36,262 nucleotides of DNA, from NCBI RefSeq assembly GCF_000188295.1, contig NZ_GL831112.1, positions 180,311 through 216,572 of the forward strand, read 5' to 3'. This document shows, piece by piece, positions 15,739-24,968 of this stretch. A program made the position numbers and the translations under genes. This stretch comes from Streptococcus vestibularis ATCC 49124. Its GTDB lineage: Bacteria; Bacillota; Bacilli; Lactobacillales; Streptococcaceae. Under the pieces are notes generated by a model. It ran no database searches. It had not been told where the DNA came from and saw nothing but the letters and a program-made list of their open reading frames with translations. Numbering within the stretch: position 1 is the first letter of the stretch; every line of letters starts with the position of its first letter.

Positions 15739-16752
15739 ATGGTAGTTAAAGTTGGTATTAACGGTTTCGGTCGTATCGGTCGTCTTGCTTTCCGTCGTAT
15801 CCAAAACGTAGAAGGTGTTGAAGTTACTCGCATCAATGACCTTACAGATCCTACAATGCTTGCACATTTGTTGAAATATGACACAACTCAAGGTCGTTTC
15901 AACGGAACTGTTGAAGTAAAAGAAGGTGGATTTGAAGTTAACGGTAAATTCGTTAAGGTTTCTGCTGAACGTGACCCAGAACAAATTGACTGGGCTAACG
16001 ACGGTGTAGAAATCGTTCTTGAAGCAACTGGTTTCTTTGCAACTAAAGCAGCTGCTGAAAAACACTTGCACGCTAATGGTGGTGCTAAGAAAGTTGTTAT
16101 CACTGCTCCTGGTGGAAACGATGTTAAAACAATCGTATTTAACACTAACCACGATATCCTTGACGGTACTGAAACAGTTATCTCAGGTGCTTCATGTACT
16201 ACAAACTGCTTGGCACCAATGGCTAAAGCATTGCAAGATAACTTTGGTGTTAAACAAGGTTTGATGACTACTATCCACGCTTACACTGGAGACCAAATGA
16301 TCCTTGATGGACCACACCGTAAAGGTGATTTGCGTCGTGCTCGTGCTGGTGCTGCTAACATCGTTCCTAATTCAACTGGTGCTGCTAAAGCTATTGGTTT
16401 GGTTATCCCTGAATTGAACGGTAAACTTGACGGTGCTGCTCAACGTGTTCCAATTCCAACAGGTTCTGTAACTGAATTGGTTTCAGTCCTTAACAAAGAA
16501 GTAACTGTTGATGAAGTTAACGCAGCAATGAAAGCAGCTGCTAACGAATCTTACGGTTACACTGAAGATCCAATCGTATCTTCTGACGTTGTTGGTATGT
16601 CATTCGGTTCATTGTTTGACGCAACTCAAACTAAAGTTCAAACTGTTGATGGACATCAATTGGTTAAAACTGTTGCTTGGTATGATAACGAAATGTCATA
16701 CACTTCACAACTTGTACGTACTCTTGAATACTTCGCGAAAATCGCTAAATAA
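15739..16752 (+). CDS. gap: Glyceraldehyde-3-phosphate dehydrogenase (NAD)
   Basis: A 337-residue glycolytic dehydrogenase. The NAD-binding start is [19 protein letters not shown], the catalytic [12 protein letters not shown] has Cys153, and the C-terminal [16 protein letters not shown] is complete. I place the start at 15739, where AAGGAGGAAAT lies ahead; a longer reading from 15712 begins inside the leader and lacks a ribosome site. Codon use is strongly biased, as for one of the most abundant proteins. It is a single-gene unit. pgk follows after a 955-base stretch holding a pseudogene on the opposite strand. Confidence 0.97.
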   Translation: MVVKVGINGFGRIGRLAFRRIQNVEGVEVTRINDLTDPTMLAHLLKYDTTQGRFNGTVEVKEGGFEVNGKFVKVSAERDPEQIDWANDGVEIVLEATGFFATKAAAEKHLHANGGAKKVVITAPGGNDVKTIVFNTNHDILDGTETVISGASCTTNCLAPMAKALQDNFGVKQGLMTTIHAYTGDQMILDGPHRKGDLRRARAGAANIVPNSTGAAKAIGLVIPELNGKLDGAAQRVPIPTGSVTELVSVLNKEVTVDEVNAAMKAAANESYGYTEDPIVSSDVVGMSFGSLFDATQTKVQTVDGHQLVKTVAWYDNEMSYTSQLVRTLEYFAKIAK

Positions 16753-16766
16753 TTCAATTGTATAGG

Positions 16767-16789
16767 AAGAAGAGCTTCGGCTCTTTTTT
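16767..16789 (+). terminator. Terminator of gap
   Basis: AAGAGC, a stable TTCG tetraloop, GCTCTT, then a T run. Confidence 0.88.
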
Positions 16790-16863
16790 TATTTTCCAAA
16801 ATAATAAAACAGTCGCATAAATAGGCTGTTATAATCTCAGTAGGATTGTGATTTATGAATAAG

Positions 16864-17566
16864 CTAGAAGGTATTCCAAATAAGTAGAAAGGGCATGACA
16901 CAACTCCAGGAGTTCTTATTATGTTTTTGTATAGCTAGCATACCATAAATAAGTATAAAAACGGTAAGTGATTCAAATAGGGTATAGACATCAAAAAAAT
17001 GTTTCCATGGATAAGGAGGCAAAAAATCGCACAAGTTATTGCTCCACTATCTAACCAAGAGTAAGGAGATGGAAAATGTATACCTATCTTTTCAGCGATA
17101 ACTGCATAGTTAAAGCCTTCCCAGAATCCCCAAATAAGACAGATGAATAGGTATGCCAAGATATTACTAGGAAATGATTGGCTCATTACTTCTTTTGTTA
17201 ATTGTATTGATTGAAGAGGTAGATAGGAATGAATCTGATGAGTAATTCCTTTAAATATGATAAGTGGTAGGGCTACAAGAAGAGATTGAAAAAGGATGAT
17301 AACTAAATTTTTGGTGATTAATCCAAAGTGTCTGAAAGATTCTTTGCAATAAAGCATAACAGTGCTGGTTCCTAAGCCTGCGATGGCAAATTGACAACTA
17401 GCTAATAAGATTAATCGAAGCCATAGCGGTACTGATATTTGGTTAGTGTATGAAAAAAGAGTTGGTTTAAGAGTAAGAAAGAGGAGCAGAGGAACAAGGG
17501 TAAGAATAAGGATTACATTTAGATCCTGGTCAGCTTGTTTCTGCTTCGTGTTTAGCTGTTTTTCAT
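16864..17566 (-). pseudogene. CPBP/Abi-type membrane protein, two frameshifts
   Basis: Joined across two frameshifts, the minus strand encodes a hydrophobic protein of about 234 residues. It would start MKKQLNTKQKQ at 17566 (AGAAAGG upstream), continue through several membrane segments (NVILILTLVPLLLF, LLASCQFAIAGLGTS, NLVIILFQSLLVALPLIIF), a GFWEGFNYAVIAEKI segment and AITCAIFCLLIHGNIF, and end PFLLIWNTF at 16864. The helix pattern and the GFWEGF and LLIHG segments resemble CPBP (CAAX protease/bacteriocin-immunity-like) proteins. Breaks: the start codon is followed by A5 where A6 would keep the frame (near 17560), and a T5 tract near 16960 needs one more T. Both are homopolymer losses. Without the repairs only 16935-17357 stays open. 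Confidence 0.65.
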
Positions 17567-17664
17567 GGATATTCGACCTTTCTATTTAGATTATATGCTA
17601 AATGCCTTATATTAGTAATAAGCTAGAAATCCTTCTGATTTTGCTATCTCTTTTATGCATTTTG

Positions 17665-17673
17665 TGATATAAT
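17665..17673 (+). promoter_or_regulatory. Extended -10 promoter of pgk with overlapping cre-like site
   Basis: TGATATAAT (TATAAT at 17668-17673). TGAAAACGTATTAA starting at 17673 agrees with the CcpA consensus at 12 of 14 positions and would cover the transcription start. The match is suggestive only. Confidence 0.5.
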
Positions 17674-17707
17674 GAAAACGTATTAAAAAATTAAGGAGTC
17701 TGATCAA

Positions 17708-18907
17708 ATGGCTAAATTGACTGTTAAAGATGTTGACTTGAAAGGGAAAAAAGTTCTCGTTCGTGTTGACTTCAACGTACCTGTAAAAGATGGCGTGATC
17801 ACTAACGACAACCGTATCACTGCTGCCCTTCCGACTATCAAGTACATTCTTGAACAAGGTGGACGTGCAATTCTCTTCTCTCACCTTGGACGTGTAAAAG
17901 AAGAAGCTGATAAAGAAGGCAAATCACTTGCTCCTGTAGCTGCTGACTTGGCTGCTAAATTGGGTCAAGACGTTAAATTTATCCCAGGTGTTACACGTGG
18001 TGCTGAATTGGAAGCAGCTGTCAACGCTCTTGAAGATGGACAAGTTCTCTTGGTTGAAAACACTCGTTTTGAAGATGTTGATGGCAAGAAAGAATCTAAA
18101 AATGATCCTGAACTTGGTAAATACTGGGCATCACTTGGGGATGGTATCTTCGTAAACGATGCATTTGGTACAGCTCACCGTGCACACGCATCTAACGTTG
18201 GTATCTCAGCAAACGTTGACAAAGCTGTTGCTGGTTTCCTTCTTGAAAATGAAATTGCTTACATCAAAGAAGCAGTTGAAACTCCAGAACGTCCATTCGT
18301 AGCTATCCTTGGTGGTTCTAAAGTATCTGATAAGATTGGTGTTATCGAAAACCTTCTTGCAAAAGCTGATAAAGTTCTTATCGGTGGTGGTATGACTTAC
18401 ACATTCTACAAAGCACAAGGTATCGAAATCGGTAACTCACTTGTAGAAGAAGATAAACTTGATGTTGCTAAAGCTCTTCTTGAAAAATCAAACGGTAAAT
18501 TGATCTTGCCAGTTGACTCAAAAGAAGCTAATGCATTTGCTGACTACACTGAAGTGAAAGACACTGAAGGTGAAGCAGTAGACCCAGGTTTCCTTGGCTT
18601 GGATATCGGTCCTAAATCAATTGCTGAATTCGATAAAGCCTTGACTGGTGCGAAAACAGTTGTATGGAATGGTCCTATGGGTGTATTTGAAAACCCTGAC
18701 TTCCAAGCTGGTACAATCGGTGTGATGGACGCTATCGTAAAACAACCAGGCGTTAAATCAATCATCGGTGGTGGTGACTCAGCTGCCGCAGCAATCAACC
18801 TTGGACGTGCAGATAAATTCTCATGGATCTCTACTGGTGGTGGAGCTTCTATGGAACTTCTTGAAGGTAAAGAACTCCCAGGACTTGCAGCTTTGACTGA
18901 AAAATAA
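17708..18907 (+). CDS. pgk: Phosphoglycerate kinase
   Basis: A 399-residue kinase that makes ATP from 1,3-bisphosphoglycerate in glycolysis. Family motifs: [110 protein letters not shown] and [11 protein letters not shown]. Length is normal and codon use is strongly biased. TTAAGGAGTC precedes the ATG by 8 bases. It catalyses the step after Gap but has its own promoter and terminator. Confidence 0.98.
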   Translation: MAKLTVKDVDLKGKKVLVRVDFNVPVKDGVITNDNRITAALPTIKYILEQGGRAILFSHLGRVKEEADKEGKSLAPVAADLAAKLGQDVKFIPGVTRGAELEAAVNALEDGQVLLVENTRFEDVDGKKESKNDPELGKYWASLGDGIFVNDAFGTAHRAHASNVGISANVDKAVAGFLLENEIAYIKEAVETPERPFVAILGGSKVSDKIGVIENLLAKADKVLIGGGMTYTFYKAQGIEIGNSLVEEDKLDVAKALLEKSNGKLILPVDSKEANAFADYTEVKDTEGEAVDPGFLGLDIGPKSIAEFDKALTGAKTVVWNGPMGVFENPDFQAGTIGVMDAIVKQPGVKSIIGGGDSAAAAINLGRADKFSWISTGGGASMELLEGKELPGLAALTEK

Positions 18908-18920
18908 TTTTTAGTAAATT

Positions 18921-18948
18921 AAGAACGTTCTGTAAGGCGTTCTTTTTT
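18921..18948 (+). terminator. Terminator of pgk
   Basis: AAGAACG, loop TTCTGTAAGG, CGTTCTT, then T5. Confidence 0.85.
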
Positions 18949-19038
18949 GTTGAATTGAAGACTATTCAATTGTAAGATGTAAAATATCAACATTCTTTTT
19001 TAATTATACAGTGAAATATCCCAAAAGCCAGTCAATCA

Positions 19039-19047
19039 TGGTAAAAT
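19039..19047 (+). promoter_or_regulatory. Extended -10 promoter, start at the next gene's ATG
   Basis: TGGTAAAAT (TAAAAT at 19042-19047). As at tatD, 6 bases separate the -10 box from the ATG at 19054, so the mRNA is expected to begin at or beside the start codon. Confidence 0.6.
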
Positions 19048-19053
19048 AGTAGA

Positions 19054-19557
19054 ATGGGATTGAAATTTGAATCAAAAAAATTTAAGTTTGGTATGCGTAC
19101 ACTAAAGACCGGGATAGCCGTTTTTCTTGTTTTAGGCTTGTTCTCTGCTTTAGGCTGGGAAGGGCTTCAGATTGGTTGTTTAACTGCTGTTTTTAGTTTG
19201 CGTGAGAATTTTGACCGTAGTGTTCAATTTGGAAAGTCACGTATTTTTGCGAATACAGTTGGAGGTCTTTTATCGCTTTTATTCTATTTTGTGAATATGT
19301 GGTTTGACAATTCAGTTTGGGTGACTTTGCTATTGGTCCCTATTTTAACAATGTTGACTATTGTCATTAATGTGTCCTTTAATAATGCTTCTGGAGTTAT
19401 TGGAGGAGTGGCTGCGCTTCTCATTATTACTTTGTCTATTCCACCTGATAATACCTTCACCTATGTGATAGCCAGAGTATTTGAAACGTTTTGCGGAGTG
19501 TTTATTGCAATCCTTGTTAATTATGATTATGATTGGTTACTTAAACATTTAAAATAA
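19054..19557 (+). CDS. Aromatic acid exporter (DUF939/FUSC) family membrane protein
   Basis: A 167-residue membrane protein with about four or five helices (TLKTGIAVFLVLGLFSALG, GLQIGCLTAVFSL, FANTVGGLLSLLFYFV, VWVTLLLVPILTMLTIVI, VIGGVAALLIITLSI). The motif GCLTAVFSLRENFDRSVQFGKSRI and the closing VFETFCGVFIAILVNYDYD are typical of the ArAE_1/FUSC half found in Gram-positive bacteria. Longer members carry a soluble C-terminal domain; this one stops after the membrane part. Substrate unknown. No ribosome site lies before the ATG, consistent with a leaderless mRNA. Confidence 0.8.
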   Translation: MGLKFESKKFKFGMRTLKTGIAVFLVLGLFSALGWEGLQIGCLTAVFSLRENFDRSVQFGKSRIFANTVGGLLSLLFYFVNMWFDNSVWVTLLLVPILTMLTIVINVSFNNASGVIGGVAALLIITLSIPPDNTFTYVIARVFETFCGVFIAILVNYDYDWLLKHLK

Positions 19558-19564
19558 GAATAAT

Positions 19565-19588
19565 AGAGTTCTTTTGAGCTCTTTTTTT
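19565..19588 (+). terminator. Terminator of the exporter-like gene
   Basis: AGAGTTC, loop TTTT, GAGCTCT (one G-T pair), then T7. Confidence 0.8.
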
Positions 19589-19656
19589 ATGGTTTTTAAA
19601 ATAAAATCCTTGAATATAAGGTAATAAGCAATACAATGTTCGGAATTTTCTTATTG

Positions 19657-19673
19657 TGTAAGAAAAAGTAACA
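19657..19673 (+). promoter_or_regulatory. GlnR-binding box
   Basis: TGTAAGAAAAAGTAACA, a full match to the GlnR/TnrA consensus TGTNA-N7-TNACA. It ends 7 bases before the -35 box. A second, imperfect half (TGTTGAC...GTAACA, 19679-19696) overlaps the promoter. Confidence 0.8.
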
Positions 19674-19680
19674 TTATCTG

Positions 19681-19709
19681 TTGACATGTAGTAACATTCA
19701 GAATATAAT
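19681..19709 (+). promoter_or_regulatory. Promoter of glnR-glnA
   Basis: TTGACA (19681-19686), exactly 17 bases, TATAAT (19704-19709): a full consensus promoter, which fits a unit controlled by repression through GlnR. Confidence 0.85.
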
Positions 19710-19730
19710 TGTTAGGAAAGGAGGATGATC

Positions 19731-20105
19731 ATGGCAAGAGAAAAAGAACTAAGACGTTCTTTGGCTGTTTTTCCGATTGGCACAGTTATGAAGTTAACGG
19801 ATTTAACTGCTCGTCAAATTCGTTACTATGAAGATCAGGGGTTGATTCAACCTGAACGTACAGCTGGAAATCGTCGTATGTACTCATTAAATGATATGGA
19901 TAGTTTATTGGAAATCAAAGATTTTTTGAATGACGGTTACAATATTGCAGCAATTAAGCATGAGTATGAGGAACGTAAAGTTCGTGCGCAACAAAAACAA
20001 GTAGCTTTAACTGATGCGGACGTTCGACGTATCTTGCATGATGAACTCCTTCAGCAAGGCCGTTTTACGACCCCATCACAACGATTTGGTAACTTGCGTA
20101 TTTAA
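19731..20105 (+). CDS. glnR: Glutamine synthetase repressor GlnR
   Basis: A 124-residue MerR-family regulator. The winged helix reads MKLTDLTARQIRYYEDQGLI and RTAGNRRMYS. The short C-terminal tail (QQGRFTTPSQRFGNLRI) is the kind that senses feedback-inhibited glutamine synthetase in Firmicutes. It represses glutamine and ammonium uptake genes and its own operon when nitrogen is plentiful. I choose ATG 19731 (MAREKELRRS) because AAAGGAGG (19717-19724) is 6 bases before it, whereas ATG 19725 directly abuts the ribosome site. glnA follows after 48 bases without a terminator, so the two form one operon. Confidence 0.95.
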   Translation: MAREKELRRSLAVFPIGTVMKLTDLTARQIRYYEDQGLIQPERTAGNRRMYSLNDMDSLLEIKDFLNDGYNIAAIKHEYEERKVRAQQKQVALTDADVRRILHDELLQQGRFTTPSQRFGNLRI

Positions 20106-20153
20106 TTACGCTTTGAACTTTTATTTTTGGTTTTTATAAAGGAGACCCCTATT

Positions 20154-21497
20154 ATGGCAATCACAACAGCTGATATTCGTCGCGAAGTCAAAGAGAAGAA
20201 TGTTACTTTTTTGCGTTTAATGTTCTCTGACATCCTTGGTGTTATGAAGAATGTTGAAATTCCTGCGACAGATGAACAGTTGGATAAGGTACTTTCAAAT
20301 AAAGCTATGTTTGATGGTTCATCAATCGAAGGTTTTGTTCGTATCAATGAATCTGATATGTATCTTTACCCAGACCTTGATACTTGGACAGTCTTCCCTT
20401 GGGGTGATGAAAATGGGGCAGTCGCTGGTCTTATTTGTGATATCTATACTTCGGCAGGTGAACCATTTGCAGGAGACCCACGTGGTAACTTGAAAAAAGC
20501 TTTGCGTCATATGGAAGAAGTTGGTTATAAATCATTTAATCTTGGACCAGAGCCAGAATTTTTCCTTTTCAAATTAGATGAACAAGGTAATCCTACGCTT
20601 GAAGTTAACGATAAAGGTGGTTATTTTGACCTTGCACCAACTGACCTTGCCGACAACACACGTCGTGAAATTGTTAATGTGTTGACAGAAATGGGATTTG
20701 AAGTTGAAGCATCTCACCATGAGGTTGCGGTTGGACAACACGAAATCGATTTTAAATATGCTGATGTTTTAAAAGCTTGTGATAATATTCAAATGTTTAA
20801 GCTAGTTGTTAAGACAATTGCTCGTAAACATGGTCTCTATGCTACATTTATGGCGAAACCTAAATACGGTATTGCTGGTAGTGGTATGCACTGTAACATG
20901 TCTCTCTTCACTGATGAAGGAAATGCTTTCTTCGATCCAGAAGATCCACGTGGTATGCAATTATCTCAAGATGCCTATTACTTCCTTGGTGGATTGATGA
21001 AACATGCCTATAACTATACTGCCATTATTAATCCAACGGTTAACTCTTATAAACGTTTGGTACCAGGTTACGAAGCACCTGTATATATTGCATGGGCAGG
21101 TAGCAACCGTTCACCATTGATTCGCGTCCCTGCTTCTCGTGGTATGGGTACACGTTTGGAATTGCGTTCAGTAGACCCAATGGCAAACCCATACTTGGCA
21201 CTTGCTGTTCTTTTGGAAGCAGGTCTTGATGGTATTCTTAACAAGATTGAAGCACCAGATCCAGTTGAAACAAACATCTATTCAATGTCTCCAGAAGAAC
21301 GTAAAGAGGCTGGTATCATTGATTTGCCATCAACACTACGTAATGCTCTTAAAGCATTGGAAACGGATGAAGTGGTTCGTCAAGCATTGGGTAATCATAT
21401 CTATACAAACTTCCTTGATGCGAAACGTATGGAATGGGCAAGCTACGCTACTTTCGTTTCACAATGGGAAATTGATAACTACTTAGATCTGTATTAA
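20154..21497 (+). CDS. glnA: Glutamine synthetase, type I-alpha
   Basis: A 447-residue enzyme making glutamine from glutamate, ammonia and ATP. It has [13 protein letters not shown] near residue 52, [12 protein letters not shown], the ammonia/metal site segment [35 protein letters not shown] and [22 protein letters not shown]. Arg63 matches the arginine linked to feedback inhibition in Bacillus GlnA. The shorter length and lack of an adenylylation loop mark the I-alpha form, which is controlled by feedback and GlnR. I start at 20154 ([11 protein letters not shown]), with AAAGGAG upstream; an in-frame extension to 20127 crosses the ribosome site. Confidence 0.97.
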   Translation: MAITTADIRREVKEKNVTFLRLMFSDILGVMKNVEIPATDEQLDKVLSNKAMFDGSSIEGFVRINESDMYLYPDLDTWTVFPWGDENGAVAGLICDIYTSAGEPFAGDPRGNLKKALRHMEEVGYKSFNLGPEPEFFLFKLDEQGNPTLEVNDKGGYFDLAPTDLADNTRREIVNVLTEMGFEVEASHHEVAVGQHEIDFKYADVLKACDNIQMFKLVVKTIARKHGLYATFMAKPKYGIAGSGMHCNMSLFTDEGNAFFDPEDPRGMQLSQDAYYFLGGLMKHAYNYTAIINPTVNSYKRLVPGYEAPVYIAWAGSNRSPLIRVPASRGMGTRLELRSVDPMANPYLALAVLLEAGLDGILNKIEAPDPVETNIYSMSPEERKEAGIIDLPSTLRNALKALETDEVVRQALGNHIYTNFLDAKRMEWASYATFVSQWEIDNYLDLY

Positions 21498-21510
21498 TAA
21501 AATAATTTGA

Positions 21511-21537
21511 AGATCAGGGTTACCTGGTTTTCTTTTT
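21511..21537 (+). terminator. Terminator of glnR-glnA
   Basis: AGATCAGG, loop GTTA, CCTGGTTT (two G-T pairs), then TCTTTTT. Confidence 0.75.
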
Positions 21538-21685
21538 GTTTAAAAAGGAGTTTATTAAGTTCTTGGATAGATTACGTACCTCTAACAGATTTGTTTACTT
21601 TTGTCATATTTCTTTTTTCTCTATTAATTACATAAAAATATCAAGATGTTAAACTAATTTTATATCAATCTTATTCAGGGGGAAA

Positions 21686-22018
21686 TATAAAAACAACAAA
21701 AGAGCTGCCTTAGCAATAGTCCCAAGTACATTATTGCTCGGTCTTACAGTCGCTCAAACAACTGATGCCGATTCTTATACTGTTCAAAATGAAGACTTGT
21801 TCTTCTTAATTACTAGCCAAGGCTATGCTGCTCGTTCGATTGTATGTTGGACTGATGGTGGATATGGATACGTTGGTTATGTTACACAAGCTGGTTAGAT
21901 TCGAATCTTGAAGTTGAACTATAACAATTAGCAACACATTGATAACTATCATGCTTGGTTTAATTTATAAAATTCAACAACACCAGGGGCGGTATCTTAC
22001 ATTTATCCAGGTGCATAA
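21686..22018 (+). pseudogene. Dead secreted LysM-like protein gene
   Basis: In one frame the sequence reads KNNKRAALAIVPSTLLLGL, a signal peptide, then TVAQTTDADSYTVQNEDLFF, whose SYTVQ...D start resembles a LysM domain. It goes on with SQGYAARSIVCWTDGGYGY and stops at TAG (21896-21898). After that the same frame gives HIDNYHAWFNL and SYIYPGA between further stops. The start codon appears lost by deletion of one G (AT-AAAAAC where ATGAAAAAC is expected), 6 bases after AGGGGGAAA. This would have been a small cell-wall-binding protein of about 110 residues. The rest of 21538-22073 holds no gene I can support. Confidence 0.6.
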
Positions 22019-22073
22019 AAGGAGAAGCAGCGTTTATGGAACTTTTTTACTTACTGAAGATTTGTATCGGACT

Positions 22074-22105
22074 AAAAAATGGTAGCTGTTAGGCTACCAT
22101 TTTTT
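22074..22105. terminator. Bidirectional terminator after rnjA
   Basis: AAAAAATGGTAGC, loop TGTTAG, GCTACCATTTTTT: a perfect stem with A and T runs. It ends rnjA on the minus strand and the dead LysM gene region on the plus strand, overlapping the rnjA stop codon. Confidence 0.9.
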
Positions 22106-23786
22106 AGTTATCAGGTGTGAGAATCATTGGAATGATGATTGGCTCACGTTCTGTTTTTTCATATAGGAATGGTCGTAATGCATTGACGATAGCTCCGTTA
22201 ACGGATTGAATGCTGGCGTCTTTATTTTTAAGAGCAATACGAATTGCGTTGAATAGAATGCGTTGGCTATCACGAATAAGATCACCAGATTCACGCATAT
22301 AGATAAAGCCACGACTGAGAATATCTGGACCAGCTAGAATCATCTTAGACTTGAAATCAACAGTTGCGACAGCAAGGACGACCCCGTCTTCAGAAAGATC
22401 ACGACGGTCACGAAGAACGGCCGCCCCGATATCACCGATACCATTACCATCGACATAGATGTCTTGAGCATTGAAATGACCTGCACGACGAGCAGAATCT
22501 TTTGTTAGGGCTAGGACATCACCATTTTCCATGATAAAGATATTATCTTTTGGAACACCACAATCAACAGCGAGACCTGCGTGGACTTTCTGCATGCGGT
22601 ATTCACCGTGAACAGGCATGAAGAATTTTGGTTTGATCAAACGAAGCATGAGTTTTTGCTCTTGTTGACCACCGTGTCCAGAGGTATGGATATTGTTGAT
22701 TTTACCGTGGATAACATCGACGCCAGCTTCTTGAATAGTATTAATCAAGCGGTTAACGCTGGTTGTATTTCCTGGGATAGGGCTAGATGAGAAAATAACA
22801 GTGTCACCAGGTTGCAGTGTCACTTGGCGGTGCATCCCGTTAGCGATACGTGCAAGGGCTGCCATAGGCTCTCCTTGAGAACCAGTACACATGATAAGAA
22901 TCTCACTGGAATGGTAGTTTTTCATCTCACTAGGGTCAATAATAGTTCCTTTTGGAACCTTGATGTAGCCTAGTTCAACACCATTGACGATGGCTTTTTC
23001 CATAGAACGTCCAAAGACAACAATCTTACGACCGGTTTTTACAGCAGCTTCGGCAGCTTGTTGCAGACGGAAAATATTAGAGGCAAATGAGGCGAAGATA
23101 ATACGTCCGTGAATACCTTCAATAATTTTCATGATGGATTGTCCAACGACCTTCTCGGAATTAGTGAAAGTTGGGACTTCAGCATTGGTTGAGTCTGAGA
23201 GGAGGCAAAGAACCCCTTCTTCACCGAGTGCAGCCATACGATGAAGGTCTGCTGGCTCACCTACTGGAGTGAAGTCAAACTTAAAGTCACCGGTACAAAC
23301 AATTTTACCTTGTGGTGTATGGATGACAATTCCGAGAGGTTCTGGAATTGAGTGAGTTGTGCGGAAGAAGGTCACGCTCATATTTTTGAAAGTAAGCTCT
23401 GTATTAGCATTAATTTCATAGAGTTGTGCGTCACGAAGTAGCCCGTGTTCTTCCAATTTTCCTTTGATGAGAGCAAGGGCAAGCGGTCCTGCGTAGATTG
23501 GGATGTTTGCCTGCTTAAGAAGGAAGGGAATACCACCAATATGGTCTTCGTGACCGTGAGTAATGACAAGAGCTTTAACACGGTCAACGTTTTCAACGAT
23601 GTAAGAATAGTCCGGAATGACATAATCGATACCGAGAAGATCATCCTCAGGGAATTTAATACCTGCATCGACGATGATAATCTCATCTTGGTATTCAATA
23701 CCATAGGTGTTTTTACCGATTTCCCCCAAACCACCAATCGCATAAACCCCAACTTCTTCAGGTTTTAGATTGATTTTTGATGCCAT
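22104..23786 (-). CDS. rnjA: Ribonuclease J1
   Basis: A 560-residue metallo-beta-lactamase/beta-CASP ribonuclease with endo- and 5'-3' exonuclease activity, central to mRNA decay and rRNA maturation in Firmicutes. Zinc motifs: [14 protein letters not shown] (H77, H79, D81, H82), the strand with [11 protein letters not shown], and the beta-CASP segment [15 protein letters not shown] and [25 protein letters not shown] and the C-terminal VHGEYRMQ loop are also present. Neighbours fit J1 rather than J2: rpoY lies 4 bases upstream, as in other Firmicutes. No RNase Y or RNase J2 is in the window. Confidence 0.96.
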   Translation of the reverse strand: MASKINLKPEEVGVYAIGGLGEIGKNTYGIEYQDEIIIVDAGIKFPEDDLLGIDYVIPDYSYIVENVDRVKALVITHGHEDHIGGIPFLLKQANIPIYAGPLALALIKGKLEEHGLLRDAQLYEINANTELTFKNMSVTFFRTTHSIPEPLGIVIHTPQGKIVCTGDFKFDFTPVGEPADLHRMAALGEEGVLCLLSDSTNAEVPTFTNSEKVVGQSIMKIIEGIHGRIIFASFASNIFRLQQAAEAAVKTGRKIVVFGRSMEKAIVNGVELGYIKVPKGTIIDPSEMKNYHSSEILIMCTGSQGEPMAALARIANGMHRQVTLQPGDTVIFSSSPIPGNTTSVNRLINTIQEAGVDVIHGKINNIHTSGHGGQQEQKLMLRLIKPKFFMPVHGEYRMQKVHAGLAVDCGVPKDNIFIMENGDVLALTKDSARRAGHFNAQDIYVDGNGIGDIGAAVLRDRRDLSEDGVVLAVATVDFKSKMILAGPDILSRGFIYMRESGDLIRDSQRILFNAIRIALKNKDASIQSVNGAIVNALRPFLYEKTEREPIIIPMILTPDN

Positions 23787-23790
23787 AGTC

Positions 23791-24021
23791 TTAGAACTCC
23801 GTTACTTCAAAAACGCCTGTTTCTTTTTCGTATTCAAGGGCTTTTTCTGAGAGGAGCTCGATGAATTCGATGTTATAGGCAGTGCTTTTTTCGATGATTT
23901 GACGAGCTTGGATACGTCCCTCAAGTTCAGTTTCTGCATCGATATCTAGGTAGAGTGATTTTGTCTGTTCACGGCGTGGATTACGCTCTTTAGTTTCTTG
24001 GTAAAAGACTTTATAAATCAT
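23791..24021 (-). CDS. rpoY: RNA polymerase epsilon subunit
   Basis: A 76-residue protein of the RpoY (YkzG, DUF1447) family, a small Firmicutes-specific RNA polymerase subunit. It matches from [24 protein letters not shown] to the acidic end [14 protein letters not shown]. Its structure resembles the phage T7 Gp2 inhibitor, and it binds the polymerase near the DNA exit side. It sits 4 bases before rnjA and shares its mRNA. A GGAAAGG-type ribosome site precedes the ATG on the minus strand. The leader has a terminator-like hairpin. Confidence 0.93.
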   Translation of the reverse strand: MIYKVFYQETKERNPRREQTKSLYLDIDAETELEGRIQARQIIEKSTAYNIEFIELLSEKALEYEKETGVFEVTEF

Positions 24022-24058
24022 GGTTTTCCTTTCTTTCCAAAAGGCTCTGCCATTCTAT

Positions 24059-24099
24059 AAAAAAACCGGTCAAGTTAATCTTTCTATGATTTACTTGAC
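24059..24099 (-). terminator. Terminator-like hairpin in the rpoY-rnjA leader
   Basis: On the minus strand GTCAAGTAAATC, loop ATAGAAA, GATTAACTTGAC form a 12-bp stem with a single mismatch, followed by CGG and T7. It lies between the likely promoter (24161-24169) and the rpoY start (24021), and no upstream minus-strand gene needs ending there. It could be an attenuator or the end of a short RNA of about 90 bases. Upstream, AGTAAT near 24153 and ATTACT near 24124 can pair to form another stem. Confidence 0.55.
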
Positions 24100-24160
24100 G
24101 TTATGATATTCACTTTATGAGTAATAGCTAGTAGCCTTGATTCGTTTAACAATTACTATT

Positions 24161-24169
24161 ATTGTACCA
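24161..24169 (-). promoter_or_regulatory. Extended -10 promoter of rpoY-rnjA
   Basis: On the minus strand TGGTACAAT, one base off TGnTATAAT. The start would be near 24154, giving a leader of about 130 bases. Confidence 0.5.
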
Positions 24170-24241
24170 TAAGATAAGGGCTAGATAAAGAAAATGGCGG
24201 AAAAAGTTGGGGAATGTTCGTTTTTGGAAAATAACTACTTG

Positions 24242-24250
24242 TGTTATAAT
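24242..24250 (+). promoter_or_regulatory. Extended -10 promoter of tsaB-rimI-tsaD
   Basis: TGTTATAAT (TATAAT at 24245-24250), 31 bases before the tsaB ATG. Divergent from the rpoY promoter. Confidence 0.65.
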
Positions 24251-24281
24251 AGAAAAGCATAAAAGGAAACAAGGAAAAAAG

Positions 24282-24968
24282 ATGAAAATATTAGCATTTG
24301 ATACTTCTAGCACGGCTTTATCAGTAGCCTTGTTGGAAGATGAGAACTTAGTGGCAGAGGCAACCGTGACAGTGAAAAAGAATCACAGTATTAGTTTGAT
24401 GCCCACCATTGATTTTTTGGTCGCTCAGGCGAGCTGGCAACCAGCTGATTTAGACCGTATCGTTGTTGCTCAAGGACCTGGATCCTACACAGGGCTTCGT
24501 GTGGCTGTTGCAACAGCTAAGACATTAGCCTATGCGCTTGACATTGATTTAGTGGGAGTTTCAAGTCTACAGGCGCTGACAAACCTTTCGGTTGACGGTG
24601 TTGTGATTCCTATCATGGATGCCCGTCGTAATAATGTTTACGTCGGATTTTATAAAAACGGCCAAGCTATCGTCCCTGATTGTCATGCTGCTTTTACAGA
24701 TGTTCTTGAGCAAGCTAAAACGTTTGAAAAGGTAACTTTTGTAGGTGAAGTAGTTAATTTTGTGGATCAGATTAAGGAAAGCCTTCCAGAGGCAACTATC
24801 TTGTCAAGTCTTCCGTCAGCCCTGTTAATTGGTCGTTTAGGTTTATCATTGCCTCCTGTTAATGTGGATGCCTTTGTCCCACATTACTTGAAGCGGGTTG
24901 AGGCAGAGGAAAACTGGCTTAAGACACATGAGGAGACTAACCGTGACAACTACATCAAGCGCGTCTAG
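24282..24968 (+). CDS. tsaB: t6A-modification protein TsaB
   Basis: A 228-residue ASKHA-fold protein that partners TsaD and TsaE in making N6-threonylcarbamoyladenosine at position 37 of tRNAs reading ANN codons. Motifs: ILAFDTSSTALSVALLED at the N-terminus, SLMPTIDFL, and VVAQGPGSYTGLRVAVATAKTLA near residue 62, with PIMDARRNNVYVGFY. TsaB has the fold but not the metal-binding residues of TsaD. The start is ATG 24282 (MKILAFDTS) behind AAGGAAA; an in-frame extension to 24207 runs across the promoter. It overlaps rimI by 26 bases. Confidence 0.95.
   Translation: MKILAFDTSSTALSVALLEDENLVAEATVTVKKNHSISLMPTIDFLVAQASWQPADLDRIVVAQGPGSYTGLRVAVATAKTLAYALDIDLVGVSSLQALTNLSVDGVVIPIMDARRNNVYVGFYKNGQAIVPDCHAAFTDVLEQAKTFEKVTFVGEVVNFVDQIKESLPEATILSSLPSALLIGRLGLSLPPVNVDAFVPHYLKRVEAEENWLKTHEETNRDNYIKRV

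Noticed and set aside
15736..16152. Minus-strand frames inside gap
   Set aside because: Antisense reading of a highly expressed gene; no domain and no start signal.
24207..24281. N-terminal extension of tsaB
   Set aside because: The extra 25 codons cross the -10 box and ribosome site, and the family begins at MKILAFDTS.
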